A DNA stretch of 64,000 nt from the NCBI RefSeq assembly GCF_022870865.1, contig NZ_CP091508.1, positions 868,001 through 932,000 on the forward strand, written 5' to 3'. Below are positions 28,875 through 38,085 of the stretch, piece by piece. Positions within the stretch are counted from its first letter, which is position 1. Each line of letters starts with the position of its first letter. Under the pieces are notes generated by a model that saw only the letters and a program-made list of their open reading frames with translations, was not told where the DNA came from and ran no database searches. The position numbers and the translations under genes are program-made. The DNA comes from Uruburuella testudinis (GTDB lineage Bacteria > Pseudomonadota > Gammaproteobacteria > Burkholderiales > Neisseriaceae).

Positions 28875-30500
28875 ATGAAACCTTATTTCCCCTTTTCCGC
28901 CCTTGCCGTTGCCGCCGCTTTGGCATTGAGTGCCTGCGGCGGCAGCGAGCCGGCAGCACAGCAGGCCGCCGCTGTGCCGGCCGATGCGATTACCCGCAAT
29001 AACGTTACCGAACCGCAATCGCTCGACCCGCACCAAATCACCGGCGTGCCCGAAATCAACATCGTGCGCGATTTGTTTGAAGGCTTGGTGGAAACCGATG
29101 AAAAAGGCGACATCATTCCCGCCGTGGCCGAGTCTTGGCACAGTGACGACAATAAAGTGTGGACGTTCACACTGCGCGCCGATGCCAAATGGAGCAACGG
29201 CGAGCCGGTAACGGCAGAAGATTTCGTGTACAGCTGGCGCCGCCTGGTCGACCCAAACACCGCATCGCCCTATGCCTCTTATCTGCAAGCGGCGAAAATT
29301 GACAATATCGACGACATCCTCGCCGCTAAAAAAGCGCCCGAAAGCCTCGGCGTAAAAGCCATCGATCCGCAAACGCTCGAAATTACCCTCACCGCCCCCG
29401 TGCCATACTTTCCCAAAATGCTCTACCACGCCGCCACCAAGCCCGTGCACCGCGCCACAGTCGAAAAATTCGGCGTGAAATGGACGCAGCCGGAGCATTT
29501 TGTCGGCAACGGCGCCTATAAAATCAGCAAATGGGTGGTAAACGAGCGCATCGAATTGGCGAAAAACCCCGAATACCGCGATGCCGCAGCAGTAAAAACC
29601 GAGCGGATGGTGTTTTTGCCCATCGGCTCGCAAACCGATGATGTGGCGCGCTATAAAGCCGGCGAAGTCGACATTACCGATGCATTGCCGCCCGAAATGT
29701 TTGCCAAGCTCAGGGCGGAGCACCCCGACGAATTGAAAATCAGCCCCTATTTGTGCACCTATTATCTGGAAATCAACAACCAAAAAGCCCCGTTTGACGA
29801 TGCCCGCGTGCGCAAAGCATTGGCGCTCACACTCGACCGCGACACCATCGCCGCCAAAGTATTGGGGCGCGGCGAAGAGCCGGCCTATAACCTGACCCGC
29901 GTCGGCACCGCCGATTTCGTGCCTTATGTGCCGGCATGGACAAAAATGGACTACACCGCCCGCATCGACGAAGCCAAAAAGCTGCTGGCTCAGGCCGGCT
30001 ACAGCGAAGGCAAACCGCTGACGTTTACGTTTTTATACAACACCTCCGAGCAACACAAAAAAATCGCCGTGGCCGCCGCCTCGATGTGGAAACAGGCGCT
30101 CGGCTTTGTGAATGTGAAGCTGGAAAACCAGGAATGGAAAACCTATCTCGACAACCGCCGCAACGGCAACTACCAGCTCGCCCGCGCTTCATGGTGCGGC
30201 GACTATAACGAGCCTTCCACATTTTTAAACACCTTGCGCAGCGGCAACAGCAGTAACCGCGCGTTTTACCAAAGCGCCGAATACGATGCACTGCTGGATA
30301 AAACCCTCGATGCCGATATAGATGCCGCCGCCCGCAGCGAGCTTTACCGCCGGGCCGAATCGAAGATTGATGAAGACGCCGCGATTATTCCGGTATACGG
30401 CTATGTCAACGCGCGTTTGGTCAAGCCGCATATCGGCGGTTATTCGACCGAAGATGTGCTAAACGAATTGCCGGGCAAACGCTTGTTTGTCAAGCAATAA
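28875..30500 (+). CDS. OppA-type peptide ABC transporter substrate-binding lipoprotein
   Basis: Periplasmic-face lipoprotein of the SBP family 5 (oligopeptide binding). 541 residues: lipoprotein signal MKPYFPFSALAVAAALALSAC with lipobox LSAC (Cys21), then LDPHQITGVPEINIVRDLFEGLVE, TFTLRADAKWSNGEPVTAEDFVYSWRRL (family signature), and LTRVGTADFVPYVPAWTKMDY. GGAAGAATC precedes the ATG. No opp permease or ATPase genes lie beside it, so it is an orphan binding protein here, perhaps a murein-peptide binder like MppA or a partner for a transporter elsewhere. Confidence 0.9.
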   Translation: MKPYFPFSALAVAAALALSACGGSEPAAQQAAAVPADAITRNNVTEPQSLDPHQITGVPEINIVRDLFEGLVETDEKGDIIPAVAESWHSDDNKVWTFTLRADAKWSNGEPVTAEDFVYSWRRLVDPNTASPYASYLQAAKIDNIDDILAAKKAPESLGVKAIDPQTLEITLTAPVPYFPKMLYHAATKPVHRATVEKFGVKWTQPEHFVGNGAYKISKWVVNERIELAKNPEYRDAAAVKTERMVFLPIGSQTDDVARYKAGEVDITDALPPEMFAKLRAEHPDELKISPYLCTYYLEINNQKAPFDDARVRKALALTLDRDTIAAKVLGRGEEPAYNLTRVGTADFVPYVPAWTKMDYTARIDEAKKLLAQAGYSEGKPLTFTFLYNTSEQHKKIAVAAASMWKQALGFVNVKLENQEWKTYLDNRRNGNYQLARASWCGDYNEPSTFLNTLRSGNSSNRAFYQSAEYDALLDKTLDADIDAAARSELYRRAESKIDEDAAIIPVYGYVNARLVKPHIGGYSTEDVLNELPGKRLFVKQ

Positions 30501-30514
30501 ATTGAAGTGAGCAG

Positions 30515-30558
30515 AGGCCGTCTGAAACTGGGTTTTAAGGTTTCAGACGGCCTTTTTT
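30515..30558 (+). terminator. DUS inverted-pair terminator with T-tract after the OppA-type gene
   Basis: AGGCCGTCTGAAAC and GTTTCAGACGGCCT with a short loop, followed by TTTTT. Positioned 15 bp after the stop. Confidence 0.85.
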
Positions 30559-30645
30559 ATACATAGCGCTCAATCAGCAAGGCCGACACAGGATAAAGAA
30601 AAAAAGAGCGGCGACGGTGTATGCCCCCATTTTTGAATGACACCC

Positions 30646-30809
30646 TAGGGTATCCTGATAATTCGTTTATGAGGGGATTTTTGTTCCTGGAAATGCAGGT
30701 GCAAGGCAAAAAACGCAGCAAGATTGGACATCTTGCGAGGCTTTTTAACGCAGCAGATGCGTTTTCAGGGGCAAAAAGCATCCGTAAATCGAATTGTCAG
30801 GATACCCTA
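30646..30809 (+). mobile_element. Family A MITE-like element, full-length reference copy
   Basis: 164 bp with perfect 13-bp terminal inverted repeats TAGGGTATCCTGA and TCAGGATACCCTA, palindromic inside (AACGCAGCAGATGCGTTTTC). A fragment resembling another copy's right end (GAATGACACCCTA) abuts the left terminus. The open frame through it recurs in other copies and is repeat-derived, not a gene. Confidence 0.88.
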
Positions 30810-31146
30810 AGGTTGCTGATTCAATCAATGAGCGGGCTCGATGTTTGTTGGTCGACAATTGCATCAATCGTGATAACCGGCACGTCAGCGATGAAATCCA
30901 GCGTGGCGGAACATCAGTTTATCCGGCCGGGAAAAGTATTGGATTGAGGCAAACACAGGCCGTCTGAAAAAGTGAACCGCCCCCAAAGCTTAGGCATTTT
31001 CAAACCACTGAATCAATCACGCTGCAAGCGGCGGTTGCCCATAGGGAGTTGTGTTTCAGACGGCCTACAATAGCACGGCAGCGTTTGCGCAGATATGATA
31101 CAATCGCCGCCGATTAAATGATTCTTTTGCATAAGGTTTACACAAA
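30810..31146. other. Intergenic region upstream of the ABC-F gene
   Basis: About 340 bp without a gene. It holds separated DUS cores near 30958 and 31055 and two -10-like TACAAT hexamers at 31067 and 31099, either of which could serve the ABC-F gene. No clear -35 element. Confidence 0.4.
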
Positions 31147-32772
31147 ATGATTTCTACCAACGGCATTACCATGCAGTTCGGCGCCAAGCCGCTGTTTGAA
31201 AATGTGTCTGTGAAATTCGGCGAAGGCAACCGCTACGGCCTGATCGGCGCCAACGGCTCGGGCAAGTCTACTTTTATGAAAATCCTCGGCGGCGATTTGG
31301 AGCCGACCAGCGGCGAAGTGGCGATTGAAAACGGCGTGCGCCTCGGCAAACTGCGCCAAGACCAATTCGCCTATGAAGACATGCGCGTGCTTGATGTGGT
31401 GATGATGGGGCATGTGGAAATGTGGGCGGCGATGACCGAGCGCGATGCGATTTACGCCAACCTCGACGCCACCGAAGACGATTACATGCGCGCCGCCGAT
31501 TTAGAGGCCAAGTTCGCCGAATACGACGGCTACACCGCCGAAGCGCGTGCGGCCGAGCTGTTGAGCGGCGTGGGCATTTCCGAAGATCTGCACAATGCGC
31601 TGATGAGCGAAGTCGCCCCCGGCTTCAAGCTGCGCGTGCTGCTGGCGCAGGCGCTGTTTTCCAAACCCGATGTGCTGCTGCTCGACGAGCCGACCAACAA
31701 CCTCGATATCAATACCATCCGCTGGCTCGAAGGCGTGTTGAACCAATACGATTCGACCATGATCATCATTTCGCACGACCGCCACTTTTTAAATGAAGTG
31801 TGCACCCACATGGCCGACGTCGATTACCACAGCATCACCATCTATCCCGGCAACTACGATGACTACATGCTCGCCTCCGCCCAATCGCGCGAACGGGCCA
31901 TGAAAGACAACGCCAAAGCCAAAGAAAAACTGCAAGAGCTGCAAGAATTTGTGGCGCGCTTTTCGGCCAATAAATCCAAAGCCCGCCAGGCCACCAGCCG
32001 TTTGAAACAGGCCGATAAAATCAAATCGGAAATGGTAGAAGTCAAACCGTCTACCCGCCAAAACCCGTATATCCGTTTTGAAGCCGATGAAAAAGCCAAG
32101 CTGCACCGCCAAGCCGTGGAAGTGGAAAATTTGGCCAAGCGCTTTGAAACCCCCTTGTTTAAAAACCTCAATTTCATGCTGGATGCCGGCGAGCGCCTGG
32201 CGATTATCGGCCCCAACGGCGCCGGTAAATCCACATTGCTGAAGCTGTTGGCCGGCGCATTTAACCCGGAATACAGCGAAGGCGTAGCGCCTGATGCGGG
32301 TAAAATCAAGTGGGCGGAAAAAGCCAATGTCGGCTACTACCCGCAAGACCACGAAAACGATTTCGATGTCGACATGAATCTCACCGAATGGATGCGCCAA
32401 TGGGGTCAGGAAGGCGACGACGAACAAGTGATCCGCGGCACGCTCGGCCGCCTGCTGTTCGGCAGCAACGATGTGGTGAAGCAGGTGCAGGTGCTCAGCG
32501 GCGGCGAAAAAGGCCGCATGCTCTACGGCAAACTGCTGCTGCTCAAACCGAACGTGCTGGTGATGGACGAACCCACCAACCACATGGATATGGAAAGCAT
32601 CGAATCGCTCAACATGGCGCTGGAAAAATACAACGGCACCCTGATTTTCGTGTCGCACGACCGCCAGTTTGTATCGTCGCTGGCCACTCAAATCATTGAG
32701 TTGGACGGCAGCGGCGGTTATGAACATTATTTGGGCGATTATGAAAGCTATCTGGATAAAAAAGGCGTGTAA
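31147..32772 (+). CDS. ybiT: ABC-F family ATPase, YbiT-like
   Basis: Soluble ABC-F protein with two ATPase cassettes and no membrane segments; members act on the ribosome. 541 residues against about 530 for E. coli YbiT, which it resembles throughout ([34 protein letters not shown] is nearly identical in register). First cassette: Walker [10 protein letters not shown], signature around [15 protein letters not shown], Walker [14 protein letters not shown] charged linker (about res. 250-315) follows, then the second cassette: Walker [37 protein letters not shown]. Translation-factor role is known for the family; the specific task of YbiT is not well defined. Confidence 0.92.
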   Translation: MISTNGITMQFGAKPLFENVSVKFGEGNRYGLIGANGSGKSTFMKILGGDLEPTSGEVAIENGVRLGKLRQDQFAYEDMRVLDVVMMGHVEMWAAMTERDAIYANLDATEDDYMRAADLEAKFAEYDGYTAEARAAELLSGVGISEDLHNALMSEVAPGFKLRVLLAQALFSKPDVLLLDEPTNNLDINTIRWLEGVLNQYDSTMIIISHDRHFLNEVCTHMADVDYHSITIYPGNYDDYMLASAQSRERAMKDNAKAKEKLQELQEFVARFSANKSKARQATSRLKQADKIKSEMVEVKPSTRQNPYIRFEADEKAKLHRQAVEVENLAKRFETPLFKNLNFMLDAGERLAIIGPNGAGKSTLLKLLAGAFNPEYSEGVAPDAGKIKWAEKANVGYYPQDHENDFDVDMNLTEWMRQWGQEGDDEQVIRGTLGRLLFGSNDVVKQVQVLSGGEKGRMLYGKLLLLKPNVLVMDEPTNHMDMESIESLNMALEKYNGTLIFVSHDRQFVSSLATQIIELDGSGGYEHYLGDYESYLDKKGV

Positions 32773-32789
32773 TTATCGTTGATACTGAC

Positions 32790-32828
32790 AAAGGCCGTCT
32801 GAAACATCGTTTGTTTCAGACGGCCTTT
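32790..32828. terminator. DUS inverted-pair terminator between the ABC-F gene and can
   Basis: AAAGGCCGTCTGAAACA and TGTTTCAGACGGCCTTT, 17-bp arms with a short loop, between convergent genes. Confidence 0.88.
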
Positions 32829-32844
32829 ATACACAGACAGCGGC

Positions 32845-33498
32845 TTATACCGACCATTCGCTGTCGGTCAAATCGTAAATCCGCTGAATATCGTTGAGAA
32901 TGCCTTTGAAATCAATCTGCAAATCTTTCAGACGGCCTGTGCGGATATCAAACACCCAGCCGTGCACGGTAGGGTATTGCTCTTTCAGATAGCGTTTCTG
33001 CACACAGGCGATTTTAATCAGATTGATACACTGCTCCTGCACATTCAATTCCACCAGCCGGTCGTAGCGCGCATGTTCATCGGCAATCGCATCCAATTCT
33101 TCACGGTGCAGGCGGTAAACATCGCGGATGGTGCGCAGCCAAGGGTTGAGCAGGCCGTAGTCTCGCGGCTGCATGGCCGCGTGGATGCCGCCGCACTGGT
33201 AATGCCCGCACACCACGATATGCTTCACTTTCAGATGCTCCACCGCATAGCGCACCACCGAGGCGGCATTGATGTCGAGCGCATTGACCATATTGGCAAT
33301 ATTGCGGTGCACAAACACCTCGCCCGGCGCCATGCCCATCATTTCTTCGGCACTCACGCGGCTGTCAGAGCAGCCGATATACAGATAATCAGGCGTTTGC
33401 GTGGCGGAAAGGTGCTCAAAAAAATGCGGGTCGGCCTGTAGTTTGTCCTCAGCCCAGCGGTGGTTGTATTCGAAAATATCGTGTTGGGTTTTGCTCAT
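32845..33498 (-). CDS. can: Beta-class carbonic anhydrase
   Basis: Zinc enzyme interconverting CO2 and bicarbonate. 217 residues, close to E. coli Can (220). Zinc ligands and the catalytic dyad are visible: CSDSRVSAEEMMG (Cys-x-Asp-Ser-Arg) and HYQCGGIHAAM (His-x2-Cys), with EVFVHRNIANMV and LNPWLRTIRDVY typical of the clade. A DUS within the gene encodes T-G-R-L-K. Start ATG 33498 follows AAAGGATGCATC. Confidence 0.94.
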   Translation of the reverse strand: MSKTQHDIFEYNHRWAEDKLQADPHFFEHLSATQTPDYLYIGCSDSRVSAEEMMGMAPGEVFVHRNIANMVNALDINAASVVRYAVEHLKVKHIVVCGHYQCGGIHAAMQPRDYGLLNPWLRTIRDVYRLHREELDAIADEHARYDRLVELNVQEQCINLIKIACVQKRYLKEQYPTVHGWVFDIRTGRLKDLQIDFKGILNDIQRIYDLTDSEWSV

Positions 33499-33641
33499 GA
33501 TGCATCCTTTTTTTGTGTGTGCAGATGATAATCATCTGGGGGCTACTCTAATCCCAACGGCAGCATCACACAAGAGCGTATGATTTACTTTCGATTACTT
33601 TTATGACCGCCGCCGCCGGCATGGCGGGGCAGCGTCACAAA

Positions 33642-33780
33642 TCATACACATTATCTGTGGATAAGTGTGTGTATAACCTTGGTGTAAGCTGAAAAAACCT
33701 TTATGTTACCAACCTGTGTTTATTGTTGCTTAAAAAATAATCAAAATAAAATATATAAAAATCAACAACTTAAATTTAAT
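33642..33780. other. DnaA-box cluster beside an AT-rich stretch, candidate replication origin
   Basis: Exact matches to the DnaA consensus TTATNCACA occur on the minus strand at 33656-33664 (TGTGGATAA) and 33668-33676 (TGTGTATAA). A one-mismatch site TCATACACA is at 33642-33650 and a weaker one near 33715. From 33720 to 33780 the sequence is almost pure A/T, as expected of an unwinding element. The 460-bp gap has no gene, and gene direction switches here from mostly minus to mostly plus. Functional origin status is inference. Confidence 0.5.
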
Positions 33781-33958
33781 CAATCGTTTTTAGGCAGATG
33801 ATTAAGAAAAATCTTAGCAAAAACAAGGCCGTCTGAAAGCTGTGTATGAAACCGCTTGACAGCCGTGCCGAATAGCCTGCGATGCTGAGAAATACATGCC
33901 TCGAATGCGGTTTCGCGGTACAATCGGGCATTATTTTACACACCAGAATTTACATATC

Positions 33959-35677
33959 ATGAAAGCCAGCCGATTTTTTATTTCCACCCTCAAAGAAGCC
34001 CCTGCCGAAGCCGCCTTGCCCAGCCACAAACTGATGCTGCGTGCCGGCCTGATCAAAAGTGTGGCTTCCGGTCTTTACACCTGGATGCCGATGGGCTTGC
34101 GCGTTTTGCGTAAAGTTGAAGCGGTGGTGCGCGAAGAGATGAACCGCGCCGGCGCGGTAGAATTGCTGATGCCGGTAGTGCAGCCGGCCGAGTTGTGGCA
34201 GGAGAGCGGCCGTTGGGAATTTTACGGCAAAGAATTGCTGCGCCTCAAAGACCGCCACGAGCGCGATTTCTGCATGGGGCCCACATGTGAAGAAGTGATT
34301 ACCGACATTGTGCGCAAAGAAATCACCAGCTACAAACAATTGCCGAAAAACTTCTACCACATCCAAACCAAATTCCGCGATGAAGTGCGCCCGCGTTTCG
34401 GCGTGATGCGCGCCCGCGAGTTTGTGATGAAAGATGCTTATTCTTTCCACGCCGATTACGAATCACTGGTGCGTGACGGCTATCAGCCCATGTATGACGC
34501 CTATTGCCGTATTTTCGACCGCCTCGGCCTGGATTACCGCCCGGTGGCCGCCGACACCGGCAGCATCGGCGGCACCGGTTCGCACGAATTCCAAGTGTTG
34601 GCCGACAGCGGTGAAGACGTGATTGCCTACAGCGACACATCCGATTTTGCCGCCAACGTTGAATTGGCCGCCACTTTGCCGCTGGCAGGCGAACGTGCCG
34701 CCGCCGCCGCCCCATTGGCCAAAGTGCATACCCCCTCCGTGAAAACCATCGCCGCATTAGTTGAATTTTTAAACCTGCCGATTGAGCAAACACTGAAATC
34801 GATTGTGGTGGAGGGTGAAGAAGCCGGCGAAATCGTGCTGCTGCTGTTGCGCGGCGACCATGAATTCAACGACATCAAAGCCGAAAAACTCGCCGGCGTA
34901 AAATCGCCGCTCACCATGGCCGACCCCGCACTTATCCGCGAGCAATTCGGCGCCAACGGCGGCTCGCTCGGTCCGGTCGGCTTCAAAGGCCGCGTGTATG
35001 CCGATTTTGCCACTGAAAAAGGCGCAGATTGGGCCATCGGTGCCAACGAAGACGACTACCACTACACCGGTTTCAATTTCGGCCGCGATGCTGCCGAGCC
35101 GGAATTTGTCGATTTGCGCAATGTATTGGAAGGCGATGCCAGCCCTGATGGTCAAGGCCGTCTGAAACTTGCACGCGGTATCGAAGTCGGCCATGTGTTC
35201 CAATTGCGCAGCAAATATTCCGAAGCCATGAATGCCACCGTGCTCGACAACAACGGCAAATCGAAAATCATGGAAATGGGCTGCTACGGCATCGGCATCA
35301 CCCGCATCGTGGCTGCCGCTATCGAGCAAAACAATGACGAACGCGGCATCATTTGGAGCAATGCCATGGCGCCGTTTACCGTTGTGGTGGTGCCGATGAG
35401 CTACAAAAAATCCGACAGCGTGCGCGAAGCCGCCGACAAATTGTATGGCGAGCTCTTGGCCGCCGGCGTGGATGTTTTGCTGGATGACCGCGATGAACGC
35501 GCGGGCGTGTTGCTCAACGATTCCGAGCTTTTAGGCATTCCGCACCGCATCGTTATCGGCGACCGCGCTTTGAAAGAGGGCAACGTCGAATATGCCGAAC
35601 GCCAAGCCGGCGAAGCCCAAAGCGTGGCAGTGGATGAGGTGGTGCGAAAAGTGTTGGACGCATTGGCCGCGAAGTAA
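33959..35677 (+). CDS. proS: Prolyl-tRNA synthetase, bacterial type
   Basis: Class II aminoacyl-tRNA synthetase with an editing insertion. 572 residues from ATG 33959, the E. coli length; an upstream in-frame ATG at 33896 adds 21 residues without family support. Motif 2 ([25 protein letters not shown]), motif 3 ([17 protein letters not shown]) and the YbaK-like editing domain at about res. 225-390 are present, then the anticodon-binding domain. A DUS inside encodes G-R-L-K. A perfect TTGACA at 33856 and TACAAT at 33919 lie upstream but are not spaced as a pair. Confidence 0.97.
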   Translation: MKASRFFISTLKEAPAEAALPSHKLMLRAGLIKSVASGLYTWMPMGLRVLRKVEAVVREEMNRAGAVELLMPVVQPAELWQESGRWEFYGKELLRLKDRHERDFCMGPTCEEVITDIVRKEITSYKQLPKNFYHIQTKFRDEVRPRFGVMRAREFVMKDAYSFHADYESLVRDGYQPMYDAYCRIFDRLGLDYRPVAADTGSIGGTGSHEFQVLADSGEDVIAYSDTSDFAANVELAATLPLAGERAAAAAPLAKVHTPSVKTIAALVEFLNLPIEQTLKSIVVEGEEAGEIVLLLLRGDHEFNDIKAEKLAGVKSPLTMADPALIREQFGANGGSLGPVGFKGRVYADFATEKGADWAIGANEDDYHYTGFNFGRDAAEPEFVDLRNVLEGDASPDGQGRLKLARGIEVGHVFQLRSKYSEAMNATVLDNNGKSKIMEMGCYGIGITRIVAAAIEQNNDERGIIWSNAMAPFTVVVVPMSYKKSDSVREAADKLYGELLAAGVDVLLDDRDERAGVLLNDSELLGIPHRIVIGDRALKEGNVEYAERQAGEAQSVAVDEVVRKVLDALAAK

Positions 35678-35683
35678 ACCAAC

Positions 35684-35711
35684 AGGCCGTCTGAAAGGGT
35701 TCAGACGGCCT
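35684..35711. terminator. DUS inverted-pair terminator of proS
   Basis: AGGCCGTCTGAA and TTCAGACGGCCT with a 4-nt loop, 7 bp after the proS stop. Confidence 0.75.
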
Positions 35712-35749
35712 GTGTGTATCTTAAAACAGTATTATTCAGGAGCAATCTT

Positions 35750-36403
35750 ATGCGACAGGTCTGCCTCGAAACCCAACCCGTTCGCCTCAACAATATTTTC
35801 TGTATCGGCCGCAATTATGTCGACCATATCGCCGAATTGAAAAACGAAACGCCCACTGAGCCGGTGGTGTTTATGAAGCCGAACAACAGCCTGTTGCAAA
35901 GCGGCGCGGCCATTGTGCTGCCGCATTTCAGCCAATCAGTGCATTACGAATGCGAGCTGGTGTTGCTTATCGGCCAAGATGCAGAGGGCTTCGGTGATGG
36001 AGATAATCCGTTGGATATTATTGCGGGTTACGGTGTGGGCTTGGATCTGACCGCGCGCGATGTTCAAGGCCGTCTGAAAGAAAAAGGGCTGCCGTGGACC
36101 AAGGCGAAAGGTTTTCGCGGTGCGGCGTGTGTGTCGGATTTTGTGGCGGCGCAAAAGCTCACCCAACCGCAGGCATGCGGGTTTACGCTGCACATTAATG
36201 GCGAACTGCGCCAACACGGCCACACCGACCATATGATTTATCCGTTGGCGGCGGTTTTGCAGGAGCTGGCGGCAAGCTATGGTTTGCGCACAGGCGATGT
36301 GGTGTTTACCGGCACGCCCGCCGGTGTGGGCGAGTTGCACAGCGGCGACAGATTGTCGCTGGATTTGGCCGGGCTGGTGCAGGCGGAATTTGCGGTGGCG
36401 TGA
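35750..36403 (+). CDS. Fumarylacetoacetate hydrolase family protein
   Basis: 217-residue FAH-fold enzyme that probably hydrolyses or decarboxylates a beta-diketo acid with a divalent metal; similar in size to YcgM-type fumarylpyruvate/acylpyruvate hydrolases. Core motifs: CIGRNYVDHIAEL, VFMKPNNSLLQSG, the acidic metal ligands in HYECELVLLIG, and GDVVFTGTPAGVGELHSGD. The start ATG 35750 is fixed by AGGAG 7 nt upstream, giving a shorter protein than the longest frame. A DUS inside encodes G-R-L-K. No pathway neighbours; substrate not known. Confidence 0.88.
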   Translation: MRQVCLETQPVRLNNIFCIGRNYVDHIAELKNETPTEPVVFMKPNNSLLQSGAAIVLPHFSQSVHYECELVLLIGQDAEGFGDGDNPLDIIAGYGVGLDLTARDVQGRLKEKGLPWTKAKGFRGAACVSDFVAAQKLTQPQACGFTLHINGELRQHGHTDHMIYPLAAVLQELAASYGLRTGDVVFTGTPAGVGELHSGDRLSLDLAGLVQAEFAVA

Positions 36404-36471
36404 GGCATTTATTCAGGCCGTCTGAAACCCCATTTGGCCGGCCGGCTATAACCGATAGAAGCATCGGTTCT

Positions 36472-36500
36472 TTGTGTTGTGGTGGCAAAACCCGTACAAT
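36472..36500 (+). promoter_or_regulatory. Sigma-70-type promoter for the amino acid transporter genes
   Basis: TTGTGT (36472-36477) and TACAAT (36495-36500) are separated by 17 bp. The site lies 40 bp ahead of the substrate-binding protein start, whose AGGAAATC provides the ribosome binding site. Confidence 0.6.
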
Positions 36501-36539
36501 ACAGGGTTTATATTCTAACAAACCCATCAGGAAATCATC

Positions 36540-37370
36540 ATGCTGAAAAAAATCATGCTCGGCGGCATTGCTGCTTTGGCTTTGGCTGCTTGCGGCAATG
36601 AGGGCGGCAACAGCGCTGCCGGTTCGGCTTCTGCTCCGGCGCAGGAGCAGGCCGGTTCGCTGCTCGACCGTATCAACAATCAGGGCACCATTATCGTGGG
36701 CACCGAGGGCACTTACGCGCCGTTTACTTATCATGACGATGCCGGCAAACTGACCGGCTATGATGTGGAAGTTACCCGAGCAGTGGCTGAAAAGCTGGGC
36801 GTGAAAGTTGATTTTAAAGAAACTCAATGGGATGCCATGCTGGCCGGTTTGAAAGCGGGCCGTTTTGATTTGGTGGCCAACCAAGTGAGCCTGACCACGC
36901 CCGAGCGTCAGGCTACGTTTGACAAATCGGCCGAATACAGCTATTCCGGCCCGATGGCAGTCAACCGTAAAGAGGATGACCGCATCAAAACGCTGGCTGA
37001 TGTGAAGGGCTTGTCTTCCGCCCAATCATTGAGCAGCAATTATGGCGAAATGGCCGAAAAAGCCGGTGCGAAAATCGTGCCGGTAGACGGTATGGCGCAA
37101 GCGCTGGCGCTGGTGCAGCAAAGCCGTGCCGACTTTACCTTTAATGATTCGCTGGCGCTGCTCGACTACCTCAAGAAAACCCCTGATTCAGGCCTGAAAA
37201 CCGCTTGGACGGCCGGCGCAGATCAAAAACTCGGTTCGGGCTTTATTGCCAATAAAGGCAACGATGAGGCATTGGCGAAAATCAGCGGCGCAGTAGAAGA
37301 ATTGCGCGCCGATGGCACGCTGAAGCAGTTGGGCGAACAATTCTTTGGTGAAGACGTCAGTGTTAAGTGA
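36540..37370 (+). CDS. Amino acid (probably cystine) ABC transporter substrate-binding lipoprotein
   Basis: 276 residues. Lipoprotein signal MLKKIMLGGIAALALAAC with lipobox LAAC (Cys18), a short low-complexity linker, then a family 3 solute-binding domain: IIVGTEGTYAPFTYHDDAGKLTGYDVEVTRAVAEKLG, FKETQWDAMLAGLKAGRFDLVANQVSLTTPERQ. The closest experimentally studied relatives are the neisserial cystine-binding proteins; cystine specificity is inferred. First gene of a three-gene importer. Confidence 0.9.
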   Translation: MLKKIMLGGIAALALAACGNEGGNSAAGSASAPAQEQAGSLLDRINNQGTIIVGTEGTYAPFTYHDDAGKLTGYDVEVTRAVAEKLGVKVDFKETQWDAMLAGLKAGRFDLVANQVSLTTPERQATFDKSAEYSYSGPMAVNRKEDDRIKTLADVKGLSSAQSLSSNYGEMAEKAGAKIVPVDGMAQALALVQQSRADFTFNDSLALLDYLKKTPDSGLKTAWTAGADQKLGSGFIANKGNDEALAKISGAVEELRADGTLKQLGEQFFGEDVSVK

Positions 37371-38076
37371 TATTTTAAGCGCCTTACCGTTTATGACCGA
37401 AGCCCGTGCGGCTTTGGTCATAAATGCTTTCTGGCCGATGGTGAAAGCCGGGTTTGTTTATTCGATTCCGCTGGCGTTGGTATCGTTTGTATTCGGCATC
37501 CTGATTGCGGTTGCCGTGGCATTGGTGCGCATCGTGCCGATGGGCGGCATCGTCCACCGCCTGCTGCTGGGCGTGGTGAAGTTTTATGTGTCTGCCATCC
37601 GCGGCACGCCGATGCTGGTACAGCTGATGATTGTGTTTTACGGCCTGCCCGCCATCGGCATTACACTCGATCCGCTGCCCACCGCCGTTATCGGCTTTTC
37701 GCTCAATATCGGCGCTTATGCTTCGGAAACCATCCGTGCGGCAATTTTGTCGGTGCCCAAAGGGCAGTGGGAAGCCGGTTTTACCATCGGCATGACTTAT
37801 ATGCAGACCTTCCGCCGTATCATTATGCCGCAGGCGTTCCGCGTGTCGGTGCCGCCTTTGAGCAATACCTTTATCAGCCTGTTTAAAGAAACTTCGCTGG
37901 CTTCGGTGGTAACCATTACCGAGCTTTTCCGCGTGGCGCAGCAAATTGCCAATGCCAGCTATGATTTTCTGCCGGTGTATATCGAAGCCGGGTTGGTGTA
38001 TTGGGTGTTTTGCTTCTTCCTGTTTATCGGCCAGGCCAAGTTAGAAAAACGCCTTGACCGTTATGTGGCCAAATAG
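37360..38076 (+). CDS. Amino acid ABC transporter permease
   Basis: 238 residues from GTG 37360, which overlaps the end of the binding-protein gene by 11 nt and has GGTGAAG upstream. TTG 37345 and ATG 37393 are alternatives. HisM/GlnP-type permease with about five hydrophobic segments, the family signature YVSAIRGTPMLVQLMIVFYGLP and the ATPase-docking loop GMTYMQTFRRIIMPQAFRVSVPPLSNTFISLFKETSLAS. Tight coupling to its neighbours supports one operon. Confidence 0.9.
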   Translation: MLSDILSALPFMTEARAALVINAFWPMVKAGFVYSIPLALVSFVFGILIAVAVALVRIVPMGGIVHRLLLGVVKFYVSAIRGTPMLVQLMIVFYGLPAIGITLDPLPTAVIGFSLNIGAYASETIRAAILSVPKGQWEAGFTIGMTYMQTFRRIIMPQAFRVSVPPLSNTFISLFKETSLASVVTITELFRVAQQIANASYDFLPVYIEAGLVYWVFCFFLFIGQAKLEKRLDRYVAK

Positions 38077-38085
38077 GAGCCGTGA

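Noticed and set aside
30646..30809. Identification of the family A repeats as Correia elements
   Set aside because: Correia elements have ends beginning TATAGTGGATTAA; the ends here are TAGGGTRTCCTGA and the interior differs.
30621..30947. Small proteins sharing RGFLFLEMQ-type peptides, also at 52650-52967
   Set aside because: The shared peptide is the translation of the family A repeat in one frame. No ribosome binding site, different continuations, and the repeat is non-coding elsewhere.
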